DNA of 64,000 bases from Alphaproteobacteria bacterium UBA6411 (lineage in GTDB: Bacteria > Pseudomonadota > Alphaproteobacteria > CAAGCB01 > CAG-977): the NCBI GenBank assembly GCA_002438565.1, contig DJPN01000006.1, forward strand, positions 1 to 64,000. Direction: 5' to 3'. Below the pieces are notes generated by a model. That model had not been told where the DNA came from. It saw only the letters and a program-made list of their open reading frames with translations, and searched no databases. The translations under genes were made by a program, and so were the position numbers. The first letter of the stretch is position 1; each line of letters opens with the position of its first letter. Shown here piece by piece: positions 26,894-35,354 of this stretch.

Positions 26894-27952
26894 TTACTTG
26901 CAAATGCAATAATGCAGATATTCCGTCGTTTTGTTGGCTTGGTATTGCCGATTGGCATCTGCTTTAAAGCGGTTGTACTCTTGTTTAAAACAGCCATATT
27001 CGCCTTTTTGCGAAAATATTTCTTGAATATCGTCCAAACTTAACAACCCTTCATTGTTGTAGCTTAAAAAGATGTATTTCATATTTGCATTTTCGACAAT
27101 ATCTTTGAAAGCTTCCCTAACGCTTGATTTTGAACAGTATTGCGATTTTTGTTCTTTGTAATTCCGAAGCCCCGTTTTCCCCGAAATCACGGGATTGTCG
27201 TATTTGGCGATTGTTTCCAACAAATGATAGTTTGCGCAATACTGCCGTTCATTGTAAGGCGGATCCATATACAAAATGTCTGCTTTTATTTGTCGAATCA
27301 GCTTGTTGGCATCTTGGTTGTAAATGGAATGCTCCTTATCATTTAAAATCAATTCAACGGGCTGCATCGTCAATGCCGTCTTGGCGCTGTTTTTCAGTTT
27401 TTTCAAAAACGCACCGTATACGGATGCCGTGTTAGCCGTCTTGTCAATCGCTTCCAACAGCGTGGCAAGCAAAAAGAAATACTCGTCATCCGTAATTTTT
27501 CCACCGCTTTTCCATTCATCGATTTTCATTCTAACGGCATCGCATTTTTTCGCGTTTTCGTCTGAAAAATACATTCGCTCAAACTCAGTTCCAACAGAAC
27601 CGCCCAACGCATAGTTTTTATAAATGAACCCGGAAGTTCCTTCCAACCGTTCCAAAAAAGAGCAAACAGCCGCACTTCTGTTTTCAATCGCCATATTCGA
27701 CAAAGGCAGTTCGTCTACCAATCCGTCGAACGGTAAAAGTTTGTGATTGCCAATATAATGACGGTTCAAAACATAAGCGTAATATTGAATATCATTCGCA
27801 ATGATTTGATAGCCGCGGCGTTTAAAATATGTCCCTACAGCCCCCGTCCCTGCGAAAATATCACAAAAAGATTCTGCTACTTTTCCGACAACCGCATTTA
27901 TCGATTCATCCAAAAACGACAGTAAACTTTTTTTGCTTCCGATATAGTTCAT
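26894..27952 (-). CDS. D12-class adenine-specific DNA methyltransferase
   Basis: The 352-residue protein starts with NYIGSKKSLL, the motif X region typical of D12/Dam-like enzymes. Motif I is FAGTGAVG at 33-40 and motif IV is DPPY at 230-233, an alpha-class order with the target-recognition region between them. It should methylate adenine N6 within one strand of a recognition site. It follows the other methyltransferase by 3 bp and is the last gene of the island. The DNA is visibly AT-richer than gph next door, which suggests transfer. The site cannot be predicted. Confidence 0.9.
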   Translation of the reverse strand: MNYIGSKKSLLSFLDESINAVVGKVAESFCDIFAGTGAVGTYFKRRGYQIIANDIQYYAYVLNRHYIGNHKLLPFDGLVDELPLSNMAIENRSAAVCSFLERLEGTSGFIYKNYALGGSVGTEFERMYFSDENAKKCDAVRMKIDEWKSGGKITDDEYFFLLATLLEAIDKTANTASVYGAFLKKLKNSAKTALTMQPVELILNDKEHSIYNQDANKLIRQIKADILYMDPPYNERQYCANYHLLETIAKYDNPVISGKTGLRNYKEQKSQYCSKSSVREAFKDIVENANMKYIFLSYNNEGLLSLDDIQEIFSQKGEYGCFKQEYNRFKADANRQYQANKTTEYLHYCICK

Positions 27953-27955
27953 TGC

Positions 27956-28753
27956 TTACCCCGCCTTTTTCAGCAGAAAAATATATTCATGTTTGAAAAT
28001 ATAATAGTCACTTGCCAAAGCTCTATATCTCCAAATCGAATTTTGGTTCTTTTTTCCGCGATTGCCGTCCATATTTTTCACAATGACACTTTTCAAGGTC
28101 AATCCCTGTCGCATAGCTTCCTGCATACAGTAAAAACCCAAAGGATACCATTGCCCTACGGAATACTTATCCCCGATAACAATCGCCAAATAACGCCCTT
28201 TTTCCAGAACACTGACTACATTTTCAACCACTTTTCCGAATTGTTCCAAAAATTTAAACAACGATTCTGCATTGGACAAGTCATTCGGATTATCGCTGAA
28301 TTTGACTATATCGAAATAAGGTGGATGCAAAACCGCCAGCTGCACATTTCTGCGATTATGTTTCGTTAAAACCGCACGCACTTTGTCGGGTGTCGAACTG
28401 TCCGCACTGTCTGCTTGAAATATCTCGAAAAAATTTTCAGACGATGCATCCGACATTTTTTGTTGAATATACGAAACCATATCCGCTTTTAAATCTATCG
28501 CAATACAATTTCTGCCCAAAGTTTCCGCTTCGTAAACCGTCGTTCCGCTTCCCACAAACGGATCCAGCACAACATCCCCCGCTTTTGTATAGCGCTTTAT
28601 CAGCTGCCGCGGAATTTGCGGAACAAAGTTCCCATGATAAAAGCCGTCATTTTTGCCGGAGTTATCGCGTTTGTCGATAATCCATAAACTGTCTGTTTCA
28701 ATATCCCCCAAACTTTTCCAGTTTTGCATATCGAAATCGTTAAACTTAGGCAT
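27956..28753 (-). CDS. Amino-DNA methyltransferase (N4/N6), permuted motif order
   Basis: This 265-residue methylase has the SAM-binding motif DPFVGSGTT (64-72) preceded by a motif X region GNFVPQIPRQLIKRY. The catalytic tetrapeptide HPPY follows at 143-146. In ordinary beta-class enzymes the catalytic motif comes first, so the order here is reversed and alpha/gamma-like. It probably protects the second strand of an asymmetric site together with the D12 enzyme. Its ATG lies inside the end of the XRE gene (8-bp overlap), which points to coupled translation. Confidence 0.85.
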   Translation of the reverse strand: MPKFNDFDMQNWKSLGDIETDSLWIIDKRDNSGKNDGFYHGNFVPQIPRQLIKRYTKAGDVVLDPFVGSGTTVYEAETLGRNCIAIDLKADMVSYIQQKMSDASSENFFEIFQADSADSSTPDKVRAVLTKHNRRNVQLAVLHPPYFDIVKFSDNPNDLSNAESLFKFLEQFGKVVENVVSVLEKGRYLAIVIGDKYSVGQWYPLGFYCMQEAMRQGLTLKSVIVKNMDGNRGKKNQNSIWRYRALASDYYIFKHEYIFLLKKAG

Positions 28754-28973
28754 CGTTTTGTTCCCCGATTTCTTTAATCAGTTCAAGCGGGCTAACCCCC
28801 AGAAAATCAGCCAATTCTTTGACATTGCTTTTAACGGGAGTATATTTTTCGGATAGAATGTTCGACAGCTGCGCAGGGGTAATATTCAAGCAAGCCGCCA
28901 AATCCTTTAAAGATTCCAACTGCTTTTTTGCCATTAGCTCTTTCACCTTCAATCGGTTAATCACTAATTTCAT
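28746..28973 (-). CDS. Small XRE-family regulator of the restriction cassette
   Basis: The 75-residue protein is a single helix-turn-helix of the Cro/C1 type (LKDLAACLNITPAQLSNILSEKYTPVKSN at about 25-53, described here as positions rather than a new motif). I start at ATG 28973, preceded by GAGGGT. The upstream in-frame codons have no such site. Its place between endonuclease and methyltransferases fits a controller (C) protein that delays restriction until methylation is in place. It could also be an ordinary antitoxin-like repressor. Confidence 0.75.
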   Translation of the reverse strand: MKLVINRLKVKELMAKKQLESLKDLAACLNITPAQLSNILSEKYTPVKSNVKELADFLGVSPLELIKEIGEQNDA

Positions 28974-29006
28974 TTTTACCCTCGGCAAATCAAAAATTCA
29001 AGTATT

Positions 29007-29675
29007 TTATGAATTTTCTTTTATTATTTTATTAAGCTCCTCACGCCAGCGATACGGATTATGCCAAAAGCACCCGACACATCCCGCTTCATCGTTCGGG
29101 GAAGCCGCATCCCAATTTTCACCGCCTTTGTACCAGAAATGAATCCCCGGGAAACAACCTCTTTTGCCCGTTTCAAAACATTTTTCGCATTGACGGGATT
29201 TCAACAAATTGTTTGAACGATTCAGTAACATAAATTTTGCTTTAAGCTCTTCATTGGAAAGTCTGTCGTTGTCCTGTTCGTTTTGCCCCCAGCGAATTTG
29301 CGGAAAACGATGATCAACTTCCAATTCCCTGTCAGATAATTTACGGAGCAAAACAGCTTCTTCGTTTTTGTATAAATTTTTCACCCGTTTTGCAACAGCC
29401 TCCGAAATCCCCGAACGCGCTTTGGATACAGGCAATAACTCGGTTGAAGCCAGTTTGCGAAAAACAGTCTTGCTCTTGCAATGCGGACAATATTGTTTTT
29501 TAAAAAGATTGCCTTTCTCATCACAGTCAAGCTGAATCCCTTTTTCCTGCCGCCAAACTTGCCACGTTTTGGCTTGCCCCGATCTCAGCTCGCACTTTGT
29601 GCAATGCCATTGCAAATCGGACATTGTTTCGAAATCTTTGTAATTCGTACTGCCTTCTTTAAAAGGATTCGTCAT
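29007..29675 (-). CDS. Predicted HNH-type restriction endonuclease with zinc-ribbon cysteines
   Basis: The 222-residue protein carries four CxxC pairs (25/28, 63/66, 163/166, 199/202), two of which flank an HNH-like core: LEVDHRFPQI with Asp121-His122, and then MLLNRSNNLLKSRQCEKC. This spacing suits a beta-beta-alpha-metal nuclease with structural zinc. With two methyltransferases and an XRE regulator downstream, it is most likely the restriction enzyme of a type II or IIS system with an asymmetric site. The ATG begins one base after the mrp stop, so it borrows mrp transcription and perhaps translation. The recognition sequence is unknown. Confidence 0.68.
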   Translation of the reverse strand: MTNPFKEGSTNYKDFETMSDLQWHCTKCELRSGQAKTWQVWRQEKGIQLDCDEKGNLFKKQYCPHCKSKTVFRKLASTELLPVSKARSGISEAVAKRVKNLYKNEEAVLLRKLSDRELEVDHRFPQIRWGQNEQDNDRLSNEELKAKFMLLNRSNNLLKSRQCEKCFETGKRGCFPGIHFWYKGGENWDAASPNDEAGCVGCFWHNPYRWREELNKIIKENS

Positions 29676-29676
29676 T

Positions 29677-30501
29677 TCATTCCCCTATTTTCAGTCCGTT
29701 CAAAAACTTGTCGAAGTCTTTGCCGTCGTAGTCTTCGATTTTGCCCGCGTCGCACATTTTTGCCGTTTCGGGGTTCATCGGCAGCTGGACGGTATACGGA
29801 ATTGCGTATTTTCCCGCAATTTCAAAGATATGGCTTTCCCCGAAAATATAATGCTTTTTATGGCAGTCGGGACATTCAAAGTACGCCATGTTTTCGACGA
29901 TTCCCAAAACGGGAACGTTCATTTTGTTCGCCATTTTGACCGCTTTTTCGACAATCATCGAAACCAATTCCTGCGGCGACGTTACAATCACGATGCCGTC
30001 GACGGGAATCGACTGAAACACGGTCAGCGGCACGTCGCCCGTTCCGGGGGGCATATCGATAAACATCACGTCGACATCGCCCCAGACGACATCCGTCCAA
30101 AACTGTTTGACCGTTCCCGCAATCACGGGACCGCGCCACAGCACGGGGTCGGTGTCGTTTTCAAGCAGCATGTTGACGGACATGATTTCAACGCCCGATT
30201 TTGTTTCGGCGGGAAAAATGCCGCTGTCGTTGCCCATCGCCTTTTGCGTCACGCCGAACGTTTTGGGAATTGAGGGCCCCGTAATGTCCGCGTCCAAAAC
30301 AGCGGTTTTCAAGCCTTTTTTCCGCGCTGCAACCGCCAGCATGCTTGTCACCGACGATTTGCCCACGCCGCCTTTGCCGCTGACAACCGCAATGACTTTT
30401 TTGACATGCGAATCCGTGTTCGATTTGGCAATCAAATCCTCTTTGCCGCGTTCCGAACAATGGTGCGAACAGGTTGAACAGTTATGCAAACATTCCGCCA
30501 T
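29677..30501 (-). CDS. mrp: Mrp/ApbC-type iron-sulfur carrier P-loop ATPase
   Basis: The 274-residue protein has the deviant Walker A SGKGGVGKSS at about 41-50, the switch region DADITGPSIPK, and the CxxC cluster-binding pair in YFECPDCHKKH that bridges a dimer. A cysteine-rich N-terminus (CLHNCSTCSHHC) resembles Nbp35-like members rather than the usual alphaproteobacterial Mrp with a DUF59 domain. It helps load iron-sulfur clusters onto target proteins. It starts 2 bp after the lpxB stop, and the restriction island is attached directly to its end. Confidence 0.9.
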   Translation of the reverse strand: MAECLHNCSTCSHHCSERGKEDLIAKSNTDSHVKKVIAVVSGKGGVGKSSVTSMLAVAARKKGLKTAVLDADITGPSIPKTFGVTQKAMGNDSGIFPAETKSGVEIMSVNMLLENDTDPVLWRGPVIAGTVKQFWTDVVWGDVDVMFIDMPPGTGDVPLTVFQSIPVDGIVIVTSPQELVSMIVEKAVKMANKMNVPVLGIVENMAYFECPDCHKKHYIFGESHIFEIAGKYAIPYTVQLPMNPETAKMCDAGKIEDYDGKDFDKFLNGLKIGE

Positions 30502-30502
30502 T

Positions 30503-31666
30503 TCATTTTTCCTTTATCAAATCCAAAATCGCGTCGGCGGCTTTTTGGCTGGGCGTTTCAGCCCCGTCCGCCCCCAGCATTTTCAGCACGTCGAATGCGC
30601 CGTTCACTTCGGCGTCTTTGTACGCTTCATCCGTCAAAAGCTTTTCGACTTCCGCCGCCAAAAGGTCTGGTTTGCAGTCCTCCAGCAAATATTCTTTGAC
30701 GATTTCCTTGTCCGCCAAAATGTTGACCAAGTTCGCATACTTGCCGCTGACCAGTTTGCGCGCCAAAAACGATGAAACGGGGTTCATTTTGTACGCAATC
30801 GTGTAGGGAACTTTCGCCATCGCCAGTTCCAAAGCGACCGTCCCCGACGCCGCCAAAGCCGCGTCCGCCGCCGCAAAAGCGTCATACCGCGCCGTTTCAC
30901 CCGTCACGACAATGACGGGCAAAGCCCAGTCCTTGACCGCCGCCTTGACCGCGTACTGCACCGTCGCAACCGTCGGTACGACGATTTTCATATCGGGGTG
31001 TTTTTGCGCCAGCAAAGCGACCGTATCTTTGAACACAGGCAGCAAGTATTTGATTTCCGACCGTCTGCTGCCCGGCAGAACGCACAGCAGCTTTTCATTT
31101 TCGGCAATGCCGTGTTCGGCGCGGAAAGCCGCCCCGTTTCCTTTTGCCGCGCCGCCCTCGACAACGGGATGACCGACAAAATCGACTTTCAAGCCGTAGG
31201 GCGTAAAGTATTTCGCTTCATACGGCAACAAAGCCAGAAGCAAATCAATGTAGCGTCCGCACGTTTTCGCGCGCCCCTTTTTCCACGCCCACACTTGCGG
31301 GGCGACGTAATGCACCTGCGGAATCCCCGTGTGCAAAGAGCGCAAGCCTTGATTGACCCGCACTGAAAAGCTCCAGCTGTCGACGGTAACGACAACGGCG
31401 GGCTTTTTGGCAACAATGTCGTCGACCGTTTGACGGATGCGCGCCATAATGCGCGGAATGGACGGAATGACCTCTGCCAAACCCATCACCGCCAGTTCCG
31501 ACGAATCGAACAGGCTTTCAAAGCCCTGTTCCGCCATGGTTTCACCGCCGACGCCCGCAAAGCGGACTTTTCCGCCCGTTTTTTCACGCAGGGCTTTCAT
31601 CAGCCTTGAAGCCAGCAAATCGCCCGACGGTTCGCCCGCAATCAGATAAATCAGTCTTTCTTTCAC
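30503..31666 (-). CDS. lpxB: Lipid-A-disaccharide synthase
   Basis: LpxB joins 2,3-diacylglucosamine 1-phosphate to UDP-2,3-diacylglucosamine to form the lipid A disaccharide. The GT19 signature is seen in IAGEPSGDLLASRLM at the N-terminus, YVAPQVWAW at about 130 and LPGSRRSEI at about 190. The length of 387 is typical. It lies 5 bp after lpxI, placing the hydrolase and the enzyme that uses its product side by side. Confidence 0.97.
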   Translation of the reverse strand: MKERLIYLIAGEPSGDLLASRLMKALREKTGGKVRFAGVGGETMAEQGFESLFDSSELAVMGLAEVIPSIPRIMARIRQTVDDIVAKKPAVVVTVDSWSFSVRVNQGLRSLHTGIPQVHYVAPQVWAWKKGRAKTCGRYIDLLLALLPYEAKYFTPYGLKVDFVGHPVVEGGAAKGNGAAFRAEHGIAENEKLLCVLPGSRRSEIKYLLPVFKDTVALLAQKHPDMKIVVPTVATVQYAVKAAVKDWALPVIVVTGETARYDAFAAADAALAASGTVALELAMAKVPYTIAYKMNPVSSFLARKLVSGKYANLVNILADKEIVKEYLLEDCKPDLLAAEVEKLLTDEAYKDAEVNGAFDVLKMLGADGAETPSQKAADAILDLIKEK

Positions 31667-31671
31667 AGCGG

Positions 31672-32493
31672 TTACTCCTGTATTTTAATCCCGACAACAA
31701 ACAGTCCCAACTCATCTGCTTTGGCGACCACGGCGGAGCGGTCGACGATTAAAGTCTTGCCCGCCTGCACCGCAATTCCACGCAATCCCGAAGCCACCGC
31801 GTTTTCCACCGTCGAAACGCCGATGGTCGGCAAATCCGCGCGCTGTTCCTGCTGCGGCTTTTTCGTTTTGACCAATACGCCGCCCAAGCCGTCGCGTTTC
31901 AAATCTTTGCACCGTTTTATCAAAGCGTCCGTTCCCTCGACCGCTTCGACGCCCAGCACGATGCCCTGCTGAACGATGACGGACTGTCCGACGTCCAACG
32001 CCCCCAGACCGAGGGCGATTTTGACGCCGTGTTCAATGTCCGCCAAAGCCTGCGCGTCGGGTTTGATTTTGCCGAACACGCCTTCGGTCGCCAGAATGTC
32101 GCCCAAAACTTCGTGAACGCCGATGATTTTAAAGCCTTCTGTTTCGATGTATTTGATGACCGAAGTCAGCAAATGGTCGTCGCCGAACGCTTTAAATCCG
32201 ATTTTGGCAAGGAATTTCGCCGTCCACCAATCGGGGCGCAGCTGAAACAAAGACGGACGGCGCACGGGACCGATCATCACGATTTCCTCAACGCCCTGTT
32301 CATGAAAGAACTTGACAGCCTTTCCCGCTTCGCCCAGCCGAATCCACAACCCGACATCGCCGCCGATTGAATCGGGCAAAGCGAAATCCTTTAACCCGAC
32401 AACGGCAAAGGGGCGACCCTGCGCCCGACAGCCGTCAATCAGCTGCCGCGGCAAGTGACCGCCCCCCGCTATAATGCCCAGTTTTTTCATCAT
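31672..32493 (-). CDS. lpxI: UDP-2,3-diacylglucosamine diphosphatase LpxI
   Basis: LpxI hydrolyses UDP-2,3-diacylglucosamine to lipid X in organisms without LpxH, which is the rule in Alphaproteobacteria. The 273-residue protein starts with LGIIAGGGHLPRQL and contains the conserved MIGPVRRPSL and GDDHLL segments and the C-terminal VSTVENAVASGLRGIAVQAG. Its ATG overlaps the lpxA stop by 4 bp. No lpxH is seen in the window. Its presence is one of the main taxonomic clues. Confidence 0.95.
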   Translation of the reverse strand: MMKKLGIIAGGGHLPRQLIDGCRAQGRPFAVVGLKDFALPDSIGGDVGLWIRLGEAGKAVKFFHEQGVEEIVMIGPVRRPSLFQLRPDWWTAKFLAKIGFKAFGDDHLLTSVIKYIETEGFKIIGVHEVLGDILATEGVFGKIKPDAQALADIEHGVKIALGLGALDVGQSVIVQQGIVLGVEAVEGTDALIKRCKDLKRDGLGGVLVKTKKPQQEQRADLPTIGVSTVENAVASGLRGIAVQAGKTLIVDRSAVVAKADELGLFVVGIKIQE

Positions 32494-33278
32494 TCCGCAG
32501 TCTTGGGATGCATAAAGCCGCGCTTGTAGTCGGTTTGCATAAACGTGACAATCTCCTGCACGGGTTCGCAGTCGCGATAAGTTTCCGCGACTTTTGCCAC
32601 ACGGTCGGACAAAGTGCCGTCGCCGTTGAAGATTTCTCCGACCGCCAGACGCAGCGTGTTAATCGTTTCCAGCGAAAAGCCTCGGCGTTTCAAACCGACG
32701 ATATTGACGCCTTCCAGCACATTGAAAGAAATCAAGGAATACGGAATCACGTCGCGGGCGATGCCGCACATGCCGCCGACCATCGCGTGCGCGCCGATGC
32801 GCGTAAACTGATGCACTGCGGACAGTCCTCCGATAATCGCGCGGTCGCCGACTTTGACGTGTCCCGCCAAGGTCGCATTGTTCGACATGATAACGTTGTT
32901 GCCGACTTGACAGTCGTGCGCGATGTGCGTCCCGATCATGAACAAGCCGTTGTCCCCGACGCGGGTCACGTTTCCGCCGTCGGGCGAGCCGGGCTGCATG
33001 GTCGCGTGTTCGCGAATCGAGTTGTTTTTGCCGATAATCAGCTTGCCTTTCTTTTCCTTGTCTTTCAAGTCTTGATTTTTACCGCCGATGACGGCAAAAG
33101 GGCTGATTTCGGTGTTTTCGCCGACAGTCGTATCACCGCCGACCCACACATGGGAAATCAAAGTAACGCCGTCGTTCAAAACGACCTGCGGCCCGACATA
33201 GCTGTAAGGTCCGACCGTTACGTTGTCGCCCAACTGCGCGCCGTCTTCGATAATGGCGGTAGGATGAATGTTGTTCAT
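32490..33278 (-). CDS. lpxA: UDP-N-acetylglucosamine O-acyltransferase
   Basis: LpxA adds the first R-3-hydroxyacyl chain to UDP-GlcNAc. The 262-residue chain is a left-handed beta-helix of hexapeptide repeats, with the catalytic histidine in GNVTRVGDNGLFMIGTHIAHDC (about residues 100-121). A C-terminal helical part binds acyl carrier protein. It lies between fabZ and lpxI with gaps of 3 bp and an overlap of 4 bp, the conserved lpxD-fabZ-lpxA order. Confidence 0.97.
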   Translation of the reverse strand: MNNIHPTAIIEDGAQLGDNVTVGPYSYVGPQVVLNDGVTLISHVWVGGDTTVGENTEISPFAVIGGKNQDLKDKEKKGKLIIGKNNSIREHATMQPGSPDGGNVTRVGDNGLFMIGTHIAHDCQVGNNVIMSNNATLAGHVKVGDRAIIGGLSAVHQFTRIGAHAMVGGMCGIARDVIPYSLISFNVLEGVNIVGLKRRGFSLETINTLRLAVGEIFNGDGTLSDRVAKVAETYRDCEPVQEIVTFMQTDYKRGFMHPKTAE

Positions 33279-33281
33279 GGG

Positions 33282-33749
33282 TTATTTCTTTTCTTCAAAA
33301 ATCATGGCTGTAAAGACGGCTTCCGCGTGCAAAACGCCGTCAACCGTCGCTTCGCCGCGGAAACGGTAGACATTACGGCGTTCCTGTTCCTTGACGACGT
33401 GCATTTTCAGCTGATGGCCGGGCAGAACGGGTTTGCGGAATTTGGCGTTTTCGACGCTCATAAAGAACACGCTTTTCTTGTGCCCCTCTTCTTGATTGCT
33501 CATTACGGCAACGGCGGCGGTCTGCGCCATCGCTTCAATAATCAAAACACCGGGCATAACGGGATTTTCGGGAAAATGTCCCGTGAACTGCGGTTCGTTC
33601 ATCGTGACGTTTTTCAGACCGATTGCTTCTTCGTTCGGTTTGATGATGTCCACCTTGTCCACCAGCAAAAACGGATAGCGGTGGGGAATCATGGTCAAAA
33701 TTTCGTTGATTCCGATTTCTCTGATAACTTCTTTTTCCACGGAAAGCAC
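33282..33749 (-). CDS. fabZ: 3-hydroxyacyl-ACP dehydratase
   Basis: FabZ removes water from 3-hydroxyacyl-ACP in fatty-acid elongation and competes with LpxA and LpxD for the same acyl pool. The 155-residue hot-dog protein has IPHRYPFLLVDKV with the active histidine and the PVMPGVLIIEAMAQ helix with the catalytic glutamate. It sits between lpxD and lpxA with 3-bp gaps. Confidence 0.97.
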   Translation of the reverse strand: MLSVEKEVIREIGINEILTMIPHRYPFLLVDKVDIIKPNEEAIGLKNVTMNEPQFTGHFPENPVMPGVLIIEAMAQTAAVAVMSNQEEGHKKSVFFMSVENAKFRKPVLPGHQLKMHVVKEQERRNVYRFRGEATVDGVLHAEAVFTAMIFEEKK

Positions 33750-33752
33750 TCC

Positions 33753-34769
33753 TTAACGTTTAATCAGTTTTTTCAAAGTGGCGACTTGGCGCATGTATTC
33801 TTTCAACGGAACGGCGGGCGATCCCATCAAATGTTCCATCGGTTCGACATCGCGCAAAATACCGGATTGAGCCGCAATCTGCGCCCCGCTGCCGATATTC
33901 AAGTGACCTGCAACCCCTGCCTGCCCCGCCAAAACGACAAAATCCCCCATTTTTGTGCTGCCTGCGACGCCGACTTGCGAAACGATGACGCAGCATTTTC
34001 CCGTTTGGACGTTGTGGCCGAACTGAATCAAGTTGTCCAGACGAGAACCGTCGCCGATGACCGTATCGCCCAAAGCCCCGCGGTCAAGGCAGGTATTCGC
34101 GCCGATTTCCACATCGTTGCCGATAATCACGCGCCCCAGCTGCGGAATTTTGGTGTGTCCCTTCGGGCTCATAAAGAATCCGAAGCCGTCCTGTCCGATG
34201 CGGGCGCCCGGATAAATGTAAACCTTGTTGCCAGCAATCGTGTACTGCACGGACGCGTTTGCACCGACAATGCAGTCGTCGCCCAAAATCACGTTGTCGC
34301 CAATAACTGCGTTCGGGAAAATGTGGCCGTTTTTGCCGATTTTGACGTTTTCACCGACGACCGCCCCCGCGTCAATGCGCGTTCCTTCGCCGATTTCAGC
34401 CGTATCGGCAACAACGGCGCGCGGGTGCACGACGGTTTTTTCCGATTTTTCGTTCGGATAGAACGCCGCCGCCGCCAATCCGTAGGAACGATAGGGTTCT
34501 TTGGCAACCAAAACCGCGGAAGATTCGGGAACTTTATCGACAAATTCGGCGGAAACGATGCACACGCCCGCTTTGGTGTTTTCCAAATCGCCAACGTATT
34601 TTTTGCTTAACAAAAAGCTGACGTCTTTTTCACCGCCGTCCTGCAAAGAACCGACGTTTTCATACACGGCATCCGCTTTGGAATGAGGTCCGATTTCAGT
34701 CTGCGTGATTTCCGCCAACTGCTGCAAAGTAAAAGGTCCCGCCTTTTTGAAAAAACGACTGTCGGGCAT
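33753..34769 (-). CDS. lpxD: UDP-3-O-acylglucosamine N-acyltransferase
   Basis: LpxD adds the second hydroxyacyl chain, at the amino group. An N-terminal uridine-binding domain (1-105) precedes a beta-helix of hexapeptide repeats (110-310) with the catalytic histidine in NLIQFGHNVQTG. A short C-terminal helix ends at LKKLIKR. The 338-residue length is normal. It follows skp by 21 bp in the envelope operon. Confidence 0.97.
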   Translation of the reverse strand: MPDSRFFKKAGPFTLQQLAEITQTEIGPHSKADAVYENVGSLQDGGEKDVSFLLSKKYVGDLENTKAGVCIVSAEFVDKVPESSAVLVAKEPYRSYGLAAAAFYPNEKSEKTVVHPRAVVADTAEIGEGTRIDAGAVVGENVKIGKNGHIFPNAVIGDNVILGDDCIVGANASVQYTIAGNKVYIYPGARIGQDGFGFFMSPKGHTKIPQLGRVIIGNDVEIGANTCLDRGALGDTVIGDGSRLDNLIQFGHNVQTGKCCVIVSQVGVAGSTKMGDFVVLAGQAGVAGHLNIGSGAQIAAQSGILRDVEPMEHLMGSPAVPLKEYMRQVATLKKLIKR

Positions 34770-34790
34770 TGATGTATCCTTCTCGGTTAA

Positions 34791-35351
34791 TTATTTTTTG
34801 GATTTTTTCGCGGGTTCAAGCGAAACTTTTTTGATGTCGATTTTGGGCATTTTTTTGTTGACGCGTTCAATCGCCTGTTTTGTCATATCCAAATCGTTAT
34901 CAAAGTAAAACGCATTGCGGGCATCGACAATCGCGTCAAAGCCTTTTTCTTTCGCCAATTCTTTGACAACAGGATTTACAGCGTTTTCTTTGAAGGAAAT
35001 CAAAGCCTTTGCGAACTCTTCCTGCAATTCCTGTCCGGCCTTTTGCGCTTTTTCCTGCAATTCGCGTTCAGCTTTGTCAATGGAATCCAGTTTGATGCCC
35101 AGTTCTGCTTTGGACAAATTATTTTCCTGTTCCGCCAGCTCTTTTTTGCGATTGACGATGGTTTGAGCTTCCTTTTCAAACTGGGACTTCAACAAAGCGA
35201 GTATTTTGTCGCGCTGCAGCTGCAATCCCTGCAAAGCCGTCGACTGCTGAGCCAATGCGGCATCGTTGATAAATCCGATTTTTGTTTCATCCGCACGAAC
35301 GGAAGTCGATAACAAAACGCCTGTCATCACCAATAAAAGTTCTTTTTTCAT
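34791..35351 (-). CDS. skp: Periplasmic chaperone Skp/OmpH-like
   Basis: A signal peptide (1-20, ending SVRA) leads a 186-residue protein with a central pair of long charged helices (50-120), the tentacles that hold unfolded outer-membrane proteins. A basic C-terminus ends PAKKSKK. Skp delivers clients to the BAM complex, whose core gene bamA lies 3 bp upstream in the operon. Sequence identity in this family is low, so the name rests on architecture and context. Confidence 0.9.
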   Translation of the reverse strand: MKKELLLVMTGVLLSTSVRADETKIGFINDAALAQQSTALQGLQLQRDKILALLKSQFEKEAQTIVNRKKELAEQENNLSKAELGIKLDSIDKAERELQEKAQKAGQELQEEFAKALISFKENAVNPVVKELAKEKGFDAIVDARNAFYFDNDLDMTKQAIERVNKKMPKIDIKKVSLEPAKKSKK

Positions 35352-35354
35352 TTT

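Noticed and set aside
32508..34610. A 700-codon open frame on the plus strand
   Set aside because: It runs antisense through lpxA, fabZ and lpxD, whose motifs are intact, so it is a shadow.
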